Below are positions 23,052 through 35,176 of a stretch of 64,000 bases of DNA, one piece after another; the first letter of the stretch is position 1, and every line of letters starts with the position of its first letter. The DNA comes from Lyophyllum atratum. Lineage: Eukaryota; Basidiomycota; Agaricomycetes; Agaricales; Lyophyllaceae. The stretch lies in assembly GCA_014905825.1 (NCBI GenBank), contig JACGCN010000019.1:558001-622000 (forward strand), written 5' to 3'. The position numbers and the translations under genes were made by a program. The notes under the pieces were generated by a model, which had not been told where the DNA came from, made no database searches, and was given only the letters and a program-made list of their open reading frames with translations.

Positions 23052-26000
23052 CTACGTGGGTATCGCAGCTACCGACGACGGTGCAGACTTCGATCCGCGC
23101 CTCGACGTAGCAGGGACCTTTCCAGCCTGTGTCGTCACTGATGGAACCTCCGATAATCGAGTCCACTCCTCCAACAGTCTCCGCCCCACGCCCGGCTCCA
23201 ATTCAGTCCCGTCCCTCGACACTTTGACCTCCCTGTCGTGGTTCCAAGGGTTGCGAATATGTCGAGTTCGATGGAACGGAAGCTTCTCCGTAGACAGCCA
23301 TTCTATTTTGAAGGACTCTCCCCATTCCTCCCGCCCCCCATCCTTCACCTCCCCATCGGCAACTGCAGGCTCCTTTCCTTTCTGGCCCTTCTCTTCATCA
23401 ATCTCAGCGTGACCATCCTCCTCCTCCTCTTCACCCTTTTCCTCCTCCTCTGCAACCATGTGGAGCATCGACCCTGTACGCCCCGAAGTGCCCTGCTCCT
23501 GACCATGACTGTCCCCCGAAGATCCAGACCCCGACCGTATCGCCCGCATCGGCGCCATCGGGTCCAATTCAAACTGGTCGTTTGAAGATCGCTCCGGATT
23601 TCCTTCCCCGTCCGGAGCATTGCCCCGAAAAAGACGTTGGTCGAGGCTATACATCATTGCCGGTGTCAGCATTGTCATCTTCTGCCGTCCAGCACCGAGC
23701 TCCGCTGGTGCAGACTGACGGACATGCGGATGGAAAGATGTTGGCGGGTTCTGTTGCGGCCCTCCACCACTGACAGGTAGTGGAGATTGGTCCACTTGTC
23801 GATTCGCACCAGGGGAAAAGAACATGCTTCCCTGGTTGCCTTTCAGCTGCGTCAGCCGACTGGGGCTCTCATGTTCCTCAGGAATTGTCGGCGAGTGCAC
23901 GATACCACGTCCAGCGACAGGCGAGAGCGAAGAACGCGATGAAGCAGACGAATCGGTTGTCCTGGTGGCCCAGGAGACCCTCTGCTCACCACGGCGTATA
24001 GGCCCTGACATTCTGCGAAACGTTAGCGTTATTCCATTGGACCCGCCTGTCTAAGCTGAACATTGTATTGACTCACTTAGCGTACCCATAAAACTCTCCG
24101 CTCTTGTTCACGCTGAAAATGAGGTACACGTCTTGACTTGTCCGGAACGCCTGGTCCAAGATTCCTTCGTTGTGTTTCTGCGTCGCCCATAGCCCCTTCT
24201 CCACGCTAAGATCCAAATCATACTAGTGGAGGGAAATCCTCGTTAAGTCGTAAGTGGGAGGACACCGACAAGACATGCGCACCTGTGTCAATGATTTGAG
24301 AATGAAGTAGCGTTGCGGGAAGAAGCGCGTCAGCAAACTCGAGTTCGTCGATGTATATGAACCAGAACTACTGGAGTGTTTGGCATTGCGTCTCTGTCGA
24401 GGATCCTCGTCGCTTGAAAAGGACCAAGACGACAAAGTTACCGCCATCTGACCATCTGACCCTGTGGACGGCACGTCGTCCGACGTAGATAAGTCCGACG
24501 CATCACTTGACTGTAAAACCTTCTCCTTCTGTTCCTTGATCCACCGTGTATGAATTCCAATGCCTCGTTGCCCACCCACTCCAGCCTTCAGATCGTCGTC
24601 CTTTTTCCTCACGCGGCACACTAATCGTGGACACCGAGCATCCTGTGGGCGTAAAGACTGTCCACTGAAACGTTCAATGGCTGCGGTCAAGTGGTGTTCG
24701 CTCTCAAAGTTCACAAACGCGCAACTAGACCGTGAGATGAGGAATATTGACAGAACACCTGTTGATGGTGAAGGCTCCAACCCTGACTCCTCCGGCTGAT
24801 TGAAGAAGCGCCAAAGTTCGTCGTGTGTCGCGTCTGAGGGCACGTTCCCAACCCACATGACCCATTCTGAGCGGTGCGCAGGCGGATTTGGGTGGTACGA
24901 GCGGCGTACCGCAAGCTTTTCACTGGAAGAAGGTCGCGTATTGGTTTCTAGAGGAGGGACTATACCAGAAACAGATGACGTCGAGGTAGGGCGCGAATCA
25001 GGCGATGTAGGTCTTATTGGAGACATCGGATACGCAGCAGCGGGACTCGTGGGCGAAGAAGCGATTTGTGGCGAATAAGGTTCTGCATCAGCGTGGTGCA
25101 TGGAGTAGGACAAGGGATAGTGATTGTGATATGCAGGGCCATTGTCGAATTGTTGCTGTGGAGACACTGCACCTGAGTGAGGCATATACCACCATGTCCC
25201 TTGTCGCTCTGTTTCCAGTGAGGGCGAAAAATGCTGAGCGTAAGGCGCGGGGGCATACTGCGAGTACATCGGGGGCGATGCTGAATAGGCCTGATGAGAT
25301 GGATAAGCGTAAGGTGGGGTAGACATTGGCGTCGAATAGCCTAGTGAGTGGAATCCACTAGTCCCAGTATACGGCGAGTGTGAGGGACTCTGGGGAGTGG
25401 TTGTAGGTGCTGCCGGCGAGTGGATAGGAGGGGACGGGTTGGCCTGAAGGTGTCCATACATCGACGAGGGTCCCGCGGCGCTGTATGGGTGGTGTGCACT
25501 GGATGTGCCGTCCGGGCTACGGTTCTGATACTGGAAGGTAGGTGCCGGTGGCTGTAACATGGGCTGATAGTTGGCGTGTATATTTCGCGTCATCATATTA
25601 CTATCTGGCATTCCCGGATGGTGGTACGGGTTGGGGTACGCGAAGGTAGGAGGTATGTGATCCATGCTCATAGGCGACTGAGGGGACATCGTGTATTGTC
25701 CGTAGCCAGTGCGCTGGTCGTATGGCAATGGAGGACTAGTGTAGTGAACGGGAGGTGGCTGAAATCCAGAGGAAGACCCAATGTTGTGAACGGTCTCGGG
25801 AGTCGGGCCATAACTGGAGGGCGGAGATTGGACGGGGCGCGGGAGGGGAGGTCTGTGTCGTGACGTGGAGTGAGAGCGTGGAGAGCGTCGACGACTGGAC
25901 CTGGGTTGATCGGGCATCGAAAGTGAAGTAACTGGCTTGCCCTCTCTGGCATCACCAAACAAGGAACCACCCGCACCCTCTAAGCCGCCGGACAAGGAAT

Positions 26001-26430
26001 CTGCTTCGGGAGCTGGTGAGATGTCAGACGGCGAAGTGTCATATACAGCTGAGGAGAGTCATGAATTGTAGACGCTTATCGAAGCACTAGAAAAAACGAA
26101 CCTGGGCTCCCAGAAGGTAAATCTTTTAGGTCTCCAGATGGTTCTAAATCAAAATATAAGTAATGGGCATAATCGAACCAGAAATTAAAGAGGCTTTGAA
26201 AGAGAAAGAACGCAAGAAGGAGAACAGCGAATCTGGTATGTTAAACTTTTCTTCCAGAAAGTTGTTCAACGGCTGGGTTACGGTCACGTGCCGTCAAAAG
26301 CACGTGGTCATAAGTAGGTCGACCGCGACTTACCTCTTTCAGCATCGAGGTTATCCACGAAATGGTGCAGTGTAGGGGTAGGGGTAGTTCCTCTGAGGAT
26401 GGGATCGTCGCCGAGAATAGATTCGACCAT
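23052..26430 (-). CDS. RRM and YTH domain protein, putative m6A RNA reader
   Basis: Exons 26430-26334, 26143-26102, 26048-24283, 24222-24077 and 24012-23052 give 1,003 aa. The N-terminal 380 residues are low complexity, rich in Pro, Ser, Tyr, Gln and His. An RRM follows (MWVGNVP as RNP2; CAFVNFE as RNP1). The YTH domain begins at RYFILKSLTQYDLDLSVEKG, continues with LWATQKHNEG, VYLIFSVNKSGEFYGYAKM, and finishes with FKIEWLSTEKLPFHRTRHI, RNPWNHDREVKVSRDGTELE and VGRRLLEEW. The first cage tryptophan (LWATQ) and a second (REEWGE) are present, so methyl-adenosine binding is plausible. About 230 Ser/Pro/acidic residues are inserted between the YGYAKM and FKIEW strands. The first intron (26333-26144, 190 bp) is long and could hide another small exon. 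Confidence 0.9.
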
Positions 26431-27568
26431 TATGAACGCGTCTAATCCGAGCATGTCAATCGACGATCCTATTTGCCACCCCGATTCGGACTTACCAGCT
26501 TGGAGTCGTCAAGTTGTAATACTGTAAACCTACGTTGGATGTTGTGTAGCCTGCTGAGAAAATCCGCACAGAGTAACAAGGGGAGCACTCGGAGTTGCGC
26601 GCGCGGTTGAGGAGATTTGATAGTCTCCGCTAACTTGTAAGACATGGCTAAGGGGGTGTGTATAAGTACTTCTGGAGGGTGGGAAACATGACGTCACTAC
26701 ATGATGATTGCCGCCTTTTTTTGCAAGTGGAGTGTGAGTCTGTGTGAGTACTCGATGCATGAAAAGGGTTCAGAACCTCCTACGTCAGGTTGGAAGAAAA
26801 ACCAGTGCGAGATGTCCTAACGTCGGTCTCGCCCCTGTTTCCAATACACGCCCATTTGGACGACGCCCACCCGACAAGTCGGCCTTTCCTGAGCTTCCGT
26901 TTTCGTGGTATCACGATGTCCTTCCAACATCGATAGCGACAGCCTATTTCGTTCAACGGGGATAACAATAGTATACCGAAGTATAGCATCGACGCGCGTC
27001 GCGCTTTCGATGTTTTTAATGTCGAGGTGTAGCAGTGTCGGGCTCCCTATTGTAACGCCGTGCTGGTAAGATTCATGGATCTCTGAGTCTGAGTAGGCCA
27101 TTTCTGGCTCCCCCCTATTACATGCCATTGTCTCTCTTACCACAACAGCATAGCCAGCGTCCATATGCTCCAGAAAGTGATGGAAGAGGTCATGGTTGGG
27201 GTTGGGGTTGGTTCGTTGGTGTCATTACTGGCTCAGAGGTCGAATCGCTGTCATCTTCACGGATCTTTGAAGCCAACGAAATTGGGCTGAATGGGGTGGA
27301 AATTTTCTCTCAAGGGGAAATTCACGAGTATTTACCGACCCAACTGATGTCATAATTGAAGGCCTAGGCCTAAGGTCTACCGGCCAGTGGCTGCGCGCCT
27401 AGGCACAGTCACTGCACGCAAAAAAGTGGTCGTGACATTCACAACTTAACGGCAAGTTGTACCTAAACTAATTTTAACTGCTTACAGTCACGGTGGCTTT
27501 AATGCGCAACACGCTGAGAGGCAAATCGCCTCGTGTTCGTTGCAGGTCCTTCTCTACCACTAGCCTCG
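26431..27568. other. Divergent intergenic region
   Basis: Upstream of both the YTH gene (-) and the IFI6/27-like gene (+). It includes a 10-bp palindrome GGCCTAGGCC at 27361-27370 and a short GGTTGGGG tandem near 27193-27210. No convincing exon. Confidence 0.4.
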
Positions 27569-28407
27569 ATGTACATTCAGGCAGTCAATATGCCCACTAA
27601 CCCACAGGATGGAATCGACGTTATTGTCCGATGGTTTTCGAAGCTATTTGCGCAACTAGGTACTACCGCCTTGTGTTTGAAGCCGGATTCAATCTCTGAC
27701 CTACATACTTGACTCAAGGTCACTTCATCGCCGAGAACCTCAACAAAGTAGCAGATTGGCTCGTCTCTGTAGCCTTTCCACAACTAGGTATTGCCTTGTA
27801 TTTAAGACCAGATTGGACCTCTAACCTACATACTTGACTCTAGGTCACTTCATCGCCGAGAACTCTGCTAAAGTAGCAGATTGGCTCATCTCGGTAGCCC
27901 ATGCTGCAAATGAACCCTGTGAGCTCGTCATCCTGGTCCCCGGGGATCCAGGTCTTGGTTCGGCAAAACTGATACGTCGACTTCCTCCAGTAAAGCAACA
28001 CCCTTACACAGCGCTGTCCATCTCCTTCTTCATTTTCCTTGGACCCTGGATCCTTCTTCTGCCCCTATTCCTTATGCAAGCCTTCTTTTTCGTTGTGCTT
28101 TCTGTCCTTGGTTTTGGGCTCAGTGGTATCGTTGGCGGTGCGTGCACTGCGTGCAAATTCTGCCCACTGCCACTGCTCGGCACTTCGCACACCACATGGC
28201 TAATCGGTTGACACAGGCTCTCCGGCGGCTTTATACCAGTCCCTGTGCTACGGGGGACATACACCTTCAAGCTCTATATTCGCTATGCTCCAATCAAGCG
28301 GCACACACTACAATGTTGGCACCGTGCGTAGCCCGGTTCTTTTGGGTATCAGGGTAGTGGCGGGTGTTGTGGGGTTGTATGTTCTCATCGCGATCATTAT
28401 GACATGA
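27569..28407 (+). CDS. IFI6/IFI27-like (6-16 family) small membrane protein
   Basis: Exons 27569-27659, 27719-27787, 27844-28137 and 28217-28407 give 214 aa. ATG at 27590 is an alternative start in the same frame. Exons 2 and 3 start with the same unit (GHFIAENLNKVADWLVSVA and GHFIAENSAKVADWLISVA), so an exon with its upstream intron has been duplicated in tandem. After a polar linker come two hydrophobic segments (ALSISFFIFLGPWILLLPLF and AFFFVVLSVLGFGLSGIVGG). The motif SPAALYQSLCYGGHTPSSS, then IFAMLQSSG, and a last membrane segment follow. The order LGF..SGI..GS.AA...GG..S....LQS.G matches the animal interferon-inducible IFI6/IFI27 family (Pfam Ifi-6-16), which acts at mitochondrial or ER membranes in cell death and defence. 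The function in fungi is not established. Confidence 0.7.
27660..27903 (+). repeat. Tandem duplication of an intron-exon unit
   Basis: The unit 27660-27787 (intron plus 69-nt exon) is repeated from 27788 to about 27903. Even the introns align (CTCTGACCTACATACTTGACTC against CTCTAACCTACATACTTGACTC, each followed by the acceptor), which shows duplication of genomic DNA rather than convergent peptide repeats. Confidence 0.9.
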
Positions 28408-29096
28408 TAGTACGCACGCAGTGGACAACTATGGTTTTTTTCCCGTTCCTATCCGGTGAAGGGTCTTGCACACCCGATCCGGAAAGCAGAGCCCAAGGTT
28501 GGAGATTGCACTTGCACGCGGCCAATACAGGTTTCCTATTCGTTCGGGGTTACCGGGCATCTGGAGCAAGCAGTTGGGAGTATTTTTATTGTGGTGTAAG
28601 TGGCGCTCCTCACTACGAAGCGGTACGACTTGTGCACGACAAAGAATTCACAGGTCTACTTCATTCCATCATCGTTTCCACCTGACTGATGACTCCAAGC
28701 TCAGAGTTGAGCATGCACAGATGCGAACATCCATGCCCGCAGTTGCAACGCGACAACATATCCTTCGAATTCGTATATAAGTCGTTGCAGCGGATGTACA
28801 CATTGATCTCTTGAAACATGGTTGATGCTTTCTGCCACGATCGTTCTAGGCAAACCCATGTAGCAACAGACCGCCGCCCACAGCGCCATCCCTTTGCTTC
28901 CGCCTCACCATAAGAAAACTTCGTCTAGTGATTGCGATACAAGCAGAGTCCTGCATCGCCCTCGACGACGACACCAACCCGGCTTATAGAGCAATCTATC
29001 GAGGTCGTGTGTTTGACGCCAAGTATGTATATACAGACAGATATGAGCATTCACAGTCTTCAACTTCGTCTCTACTCAGTGTCATAGACAAAAGGC
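28408..29096. other. Convergent intergenic region
   Basis: Between the 3' ends of the IFI6/27-like gene (+) and the S28 peptidase gene (-). Only short shadow frames; nothing recognised. Confidence 0.45.
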
Positions 29097-31450
29097 TTAA
29101 TTCTTCTTTGGTGCTTTCCAGTCCTTTAGCCACTCGGTCACGAAGAGAATCATCTCTCCATGGATTTTGCGAATCTCGGGAGGTTCGTCCAGCAAATTAG
29201 GCAGTCCATATTCATCCCAGTGGTGCACAGCACCTACAGTCCAAACTCAGTCAGAATATTATCAGGACATACGTGAAATGGGATGGGCTACCTGGAATAA
29301 GTTTGAATGGGCGAAGAATGGTATCCTTCCTGTTCTTGGCGTAATCGCTGTGGGGGGTATCGGGTCTCCAGGGGTCGACTAAACACGTTGATATAAGTAC
29401 ATCTCGTTTCATAGATCAAATTAACAGCAGACCTTCTCCATCGATAAATGCCAGCCGGTCAGCGGCAAGATCGAAATCTCCTAGCGCGTTCACTGCTGTG
29501 ATATTCGGAAGAGAGGGCACTACAAAATGTTTGCCAGGGAGGTATGCCTATTATGCAATAATTAGGCGTCACATAATCTGCTGCAGGAATGTAGATTCGT
29601 ACTTGTTTGCATATCTTCGACTCGTAATCAAGCGTTAAACGCCGGGAAATGATACGAGGCTGTTTCTGGTCTGGAGGAGCGGTCTAGGAAAGAAATGCAT
29701 CGAGTAAATAAGCATCAACGTCACCTTACATGCGGTAAATTTGCGTACGGTGAAATAACCCCACTGAGTACAAACTTGGAATTGCCACAAACGCCAGTCT
29801 TGGTCTAGGGTTGTGAGTTGGTATTGTGAGTCATCAAAAGTTCCGAAGCACTACGGATAAGGTTCAGTGGCGTTTCTCTCTACAAAGAGTCGTTTTCATT
29901 ACTTGCCTGTTCAACAGTCTGATCTGAAGGGCAACGAGACACGACGTGCTAAACGCGACTTCGTCTTATCAACCCATCCACACATGATGGAAGGAATGCA
30001 CAAACCTGTTTAATGTAATTTGCGTAATTGACAATTGCAAAATCGACTTTGAGGCCGTCTGCAACTGTAACCATCCTCGCCGTATGGTTGAAAGGCAGGT
30101 CGGCAGCGGCGGCGAAGCTTCCAAAGGGTTTGTTCAGAGCAGTACAGAATTCGTCAAATCTGGTGCTGCCGACGGCGGGATCCCAGACCTTCGACTGCCA
30201 TGAACCTAACGGGCTCTGATGGGACAAGTACATAGATGGTTATACTTGGACTCAGGAAACGAGGACATCGCACCTACCTCGAGGAGTGACACGAAGTCCA
30301 CGTCGTGCTGCAAATCCTTGAGGCCGAACAAACCTTTGAGATATGGAGCGAGACGAGGATGATCAAGAATATCGTCGATCGTCACGATGGAATTCTCAAG
30401 ATGAGATGAGCATTTGGGATCAGCGGCTTTTCGGATGACTTCCATGTATTCCCAGTTTGAAAGAGCAGCATGCGTTACAGCTAAGAATCAGTAGTCAGCT
30501 GCTGTTTCGAACATGGCGTAATAATAGACTGACCGCTGGAAGCTATGGATCCATACACCAATTCCGGATATAGGACTTTCATGTGAGCAGCTCGGGCACC
30601 AGCATACGAACCCTGTGGGAGAGACAGATCAGTCATCGACAAGTTGCTTATCAATACCTTTCCTTACGCCATAGTAGATCCATGGGGTGTTGGGGGACGT
30701 TAGGTCTTCATCGATGCCGTCAAACTTGACATTAGCCATAAAGTTAGCACTATCTGCAGCAGCCTGTTCATTATCGAGCCATCTTCATATGTGTTGAATC
30801 AGCTGTCATGGAGGGCCAAGGTTTGGCATACTTACCGAAGGGAGTCGGTGGTAAAGTTCTCGACGGGAATGGATGCTCCTGTTGACTATGAGATACCGTC
30901 AAAAATGTATTCCAAGGGCTTCCCACCATAGTATCTGTGCTCCAATACGACACCCATGCCTCCAATGGCTTTTGTGAGAATATCAACTATTCCGGTGTCC
31001 AAGAACGGCAGCCGATCCTAACGAGATACATCCACTCAGAAACTTTGAACTCTTCGTCGCTTTAAAACTCACCTCTCCACTTGTTTCACCACCATCTAGA
31101 ACAATAACAGGACCTCCTCCGCCAGCAACGTAATGTCTGTCATTCACCCAGTACCTCTGTCGGAAGGTATGATTCGTCTTCGAGAAATGGTCCAAAGGTT
31201 GCTCGAACCAGCGCGCCGGAAAGTCAGTAACAGCCAGGACACCCTGAGGGCCTTCAGATCCTTGTAGTACAAAACTAGGAGACTCTTTCGAGACCTTAGC
31301 AGCTGCCTGGACCTTTTCCAACTTCCAAAGATTAACTCCTTGAGGTCCTAGGACGCGAAGAAGGTCGGAATCTGATGCTGCATCGACGGTATAGACGATG
31401 GAAAAGAAGGAAAGCAGTTGAGCCAGGTATCTGGGCGCCATGTACACCAT
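29097..31450 (-). CDS. Secreted serine carboxypeptidase S28 family peptidase
   Basis: Multi-exon gene starting at 31450 (first exon 31450-31073) and ending at TAA 29099-29097. A signal peptide covers about residues 1-23 (APRYLAQLLSFFSIVYT). The S28 landmarks follow in order: FPARWFEQPLDHFSKTNHTF, RYWVND, GGGGPVIVLDGGETSGE, VLEHRYYGASIPVENFTT, SLRWLDNEQAAADSANFM, and WIYYGGSYAGARAAHM with the nucleophile Ser in GGSYAG near 30605. The remaining triad residues are visible in FIDGEGDPWR (Asp) and GAVHHWDEYGLP (His). Several N-glycosylation sites are present. Members cleave after proline from either end of peptides (prolyl carboxypeptidase and dipeptidyl-peptidase II types). Six or more short introns interrupt the gene. 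It is divergent from a POT peptide transporter, suggesting joint use in extracellular protein utilisation. Confidence 0.9.
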
Positions 31451-32570
31451 GGCCGCTGGTGACGCGGCAGTGGAAGTGGTCAATTGCCAAGAACCGAACT
31501 GGGATCATTCAGAAAGTCAAGTTCACCGGGCCGGGGTCAGTTAAAAATATCACTCACGCATGTGGCCCTGACTCAACTTTCTCAGGGCCCGGCGAGCGAC
31601 TTCCTTCGATCTGGCAGTGTCATCACCTCAATCATCGTTCAACGCATTCTTGATAATCTGCACTTAACCGCTCAGAGGGATTCATCTGAAGGCTACAGAC
31701 CTCCGGAACTTGAATCCCCATTTTCCCTAGGTCGCGTACAAGTCGCGTAGTAGTATCACTTTCCGATGCTACCAATACAGCGCGTAATGGAGCAGAATCC
31801 CCATTACACGATTTATGACGCACTCAGCCTCATATTTAGGCCTTACATATCTGCAAACATATGCAGGTGCTACTTCCGACTTAGAATGAGTCACTGACTC
31901 TGCCACGAACTGTATCCGCGCTGCCGCCCGAAGATTCATGATCACATCCGGATTTCACTATCTCCCGCTTTCCAAGGACTGTATAGCTAACGCGTATAAT
32001 GACAAGTAGTGGCGCGCTCCCTTTGCTCACGGGTCATACTTATCGGTCATCTCAGGCCTTTGTTTTATGGCAGTTTGTGGCTTTCCCGTGCCATCTTCAG
32101 AACCCGACCCGACCCTGCCAAGCCAACTTGCTTCAACCCTCCTGATGGTGCACAAACCCTGCAGAACCCCACGCAAAGATCTTGTATGATTTCCAGTGTA
32201 TGGCTTACCAGTGCGGCGACCGTACCGACTTTTTGGGCCTCACGCAAGGACGGCGAACGTTCCATATCGCGAGTAGGATACCGACGTCTCTATGTTTGAT
32301 AACAGCTCAAACGGTTTTGGGCCTCTCACGGAGGACCAGGATGCTGAGGTTGACCAAAGGCTGGAGTTAACCAGAAAGTTGCAATGTACAACACATGGTC
32401 ACCTGTTCACGTCAAACGCGTAAACTTTGGGACTTGGCAGTGGATATACCTCAATATGCCCATTCGTGCTTTAATGCCGCGATATATGGAGCAACTCGAC
32501 CACCACTGACACAGGCATATAAGACTGGCTTTCTCATCGGCACTCGGCGTCTTCCATTTCAGCTGATTCC
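31451..32570. promoter_or_regulatory. Divergent promoter region of S28 peptidase and POT transporter genes
   Basis: 1.1 kb without coding structure separates the two divergently transcribed genes. Two TGATAA motifs, the core bound by fungal nitrogen-regulatory GATA factors, lie at 31651-31656 and 32297-32302. Such short motifs occur by chance, so a regulatory role is inference from gene function and position. Confidence 0.4.
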
Positions 32571-35176
32571 ATGGGTACGTATCCAGCCGTTCAACAACTT
32601 TCGAACCTCTGATCTCCGTCCGACAGCGCACCCCATTCTTGAGAAAGAGGGGAGCATGCCGACAGGTGGATCACATAGTGACGATGACAAGAACCTTGTT
32701 GACTTTCGTAACGAGAAATCAGAGGAGGAGGTGACCGAGCATCGTCTACCGACCGCTGAAGAGCGAGCCACTTTGAGGCTTGTCAGTGCTCCAATACCAT
32801 GGGCGGCATACGCCATCGCTGTGGTGGAATTCGGTGTGTAGCCTTATGATTAGTTCAAGGAACCTTATCTGACTTGGATATTCCGAATCAATCAGCTGAG
32901 CGCGCCAGTTATTATGGATGTACCGGGGGTACGTCGTTTTGTATGGTTCCGCGGTCAGAATTTGTTGACCAGTGTCAGTCTTCTTCAACTTTATTCAACG
33001 GCCTCTGCCGCCCGGTGGAAATGGGGCCGGGGCAACACCACTGGGAACTCAATTGACACCAGGTGCTCTGGGTTTAGGGCTCCAGACTGCTGTAGCTGTG
33101 ACAACGGCTTTCGCGTTTCTTCAATGTGAGTACTGCGTCGCTGTTTTGTCTCTTCATGCTGAAGCAGTTGTTCAGATGTCTTTCCCGTAGGAACTTCGCG
33201 ATCTTTATCTCATGCATGATGAACTCATATGGCCTAGATCTTTGGTGGTATCATCGCTGATGCGAAATGGGGTCATGTGGGCTAGCCTTCCGTTCTCGTC
33301 GCCCATCCATTTTTGACCTCCTTTCCTCGTCCAGTTTAAGACTATATGCATTGGAACAGTTGTCGGATGCGTGGCTCACGTTGTACTCCTGGTTTGTCCG
33401 TAGATGGTGCACTCATCTCTTCTCCTTCGGCCTTACTAAGTTTTGCAGCTGGGCTTCCTTCCGTTATCCATGGAGGGCATGCAATTGTACCCTTCTCTAT
33501 TTCGATATTGCTGCTTACCGTGGGTGCTGGATTGATCAAAGCTTGGTATGTTTCCTTAGGTCTATGTTTATGTCCCTCATGAAATATGTTCCTAGTGTCG
33601 CTCCATTCATGGCAAATCAAGCACCGATTCAAGCGCAGAGAGTTACTACACTGAAATCTGGGGAAAGAGTCATCCTCGACCCTGGCGTGACGACCCAAAA
33701 TATCATGCTTGTACGCTCGTCTGTGTTTTCGAAAGCGTTCCATCATCGAGCGGATTTTTTTCAGGTTTTCTACTGGTGTATCAACCTTGGGGCTTTCCTT
33801 AGACTGGGGACAACTTGTCAGTCATATACTTTTCCTGCGGCATCGCTGACCCCTGGCCATGTATTCCACAGATGCAGAGAAACGTATCGGCTTTTGGCTT
33901 GCATACCTTGTTCCTCTCATCATCTATTTCGCCATGCCCCTGTTCCTCGCTATAAGCTACAAGTCCCTCATTAAGCTGCCTCCGCAGGGCTCTGTAATTT
34001 CCGACAGTTTCAGAGTAGGGAAAGTCCTTTTCAGCAGAGCCGGTATCAGGAAGACCTTGAAGGGTGGTGATGATTTCTGGAACGGTGCAAAACCGGTGGG
34101 CTGTGAGCTGCTTAAGTGTAAGGGTTTTGCTAACTGGCATCCGCATAGTCCCAAATTGCCGCGGAAGGCGGTCTCAAGAACAAGAAACCAGGGTGGATGA
34201 ACTGGGATGATGATTTTGTCGATGAGATCAGACGGACATTTCAAGCCTGCAAGGTCTTGTACGTGATATGATTTTCCTCCCCATCTCATGCTCAGTTATG
34301 GCAGCATCTTCCTGCCTATTTTCTTCCTTGCTGATGGTGGCCTGGGGGGAATTCAAGCGAGTCAGGCAGCTAGCATGACGACAAACGACGCACCGAATGA
34401 TTTGATTTCCAACTTCAACCCTATCACGCTTATCGTGATAACGCCTATCTTGAATTACGGAGTACGTCTTGATATCATCAGATGCAAGGCTTTTTCGTGC
34501 TGACATTCTGCTAAGATATACCCTTACCTGCGCAGAAAAGGGTTCAATTTTTCGCCTATACGTCGCAGTGAGTGCTGGGCAGTTTCTCAGTTGAGACGTC
34601 CTGACAGTCCTGTTGATCCCGTCCCAACAGTCGTTTCTGGTTACATCCTCGCGGCACTGACCATGCTCGTCGGAGCCATCCTCCAATGGCGTGTATATGA
34701 GACCTCTCCCTGCGGTTACTACGCCACAGTTTGCACAGTCGGCACAACAGTGTCGCCACTTACTGTTTGGGCACAGATTCCCCTCTACGTTCTCCCAGCA
34801 GTTGCAGAGCTCTTTGTGATCATCAGTTGCTATGAAATGTACGATTACTGTCAATGATTTTCTGGTGTCTATTCTCACAGCTATTTCCTTCTCAAGGGCA
34901 TACACTCGTGCTCCTCAACGCATGAAGGCGCTGACCTTTTCCCTCGTCCTTTTCACGGGCTCCTTGTCGAGTGCTCTTACGCTCATCATCTCCCCATCTT
35001 TTGCGGATCCAAACTTAATTTGGCCTTTTGTCGGTATTGGAGTGGCCTGTGTCCTTTGCGCTATCCTCATCTGGGTTTTCTTTCGCAAGATGGATGAGGA
35101 GGAGGGAGACATTGTAGCCATCGGCACCGATCGACCGATCGAACTCGCGAAAGTCGAAGATTCTGAAAAGGTATAA
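32571..35176 (+). CDS. POT/PTR2 family proton-coupled oligopeptide transporter, copy 1
   Basis: Sixteen exons from 32571-32574 (only ATGG) to 34897-35176 give 598 aa. The cytosolic N-terminus leads into LPTAEERATLRLVSAPIPW, then EFAERASYYG, which matches the E-x-x-E/R-FxYYG signature of POT transporters. This is followed by FFNFIQRPLPPGGNGAGATP, PIFGGIIADAKWG, GGHAIVPFSISILLL, APFMANQAP, ILDPGVTTQNIML, FYWCINLGAF and a long cytosolic loop containing KLPPQGSVISDSFRVGKVLF. Later segments include PIFFLADGGLGGIQASQA, the SNFNPI motif, QWRVYETSPCGYYAT and a late AYTRAPQRMKAL. It imports di- and tripeptides with protons, probably at the plasma membrane. Two exons are tiny (4 and 11 nt, the latter at 33176-33186). 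A paralogue with the same layout is at 46-48.6 kb. Confidence 0.92.

Noticed and set aside
33267..33974. A 235-codon plus-strand frame inside POT copy 1
   Set aside because: It crosses several introns of the transporter in the wrong phase. Family motifs require the spliced model.
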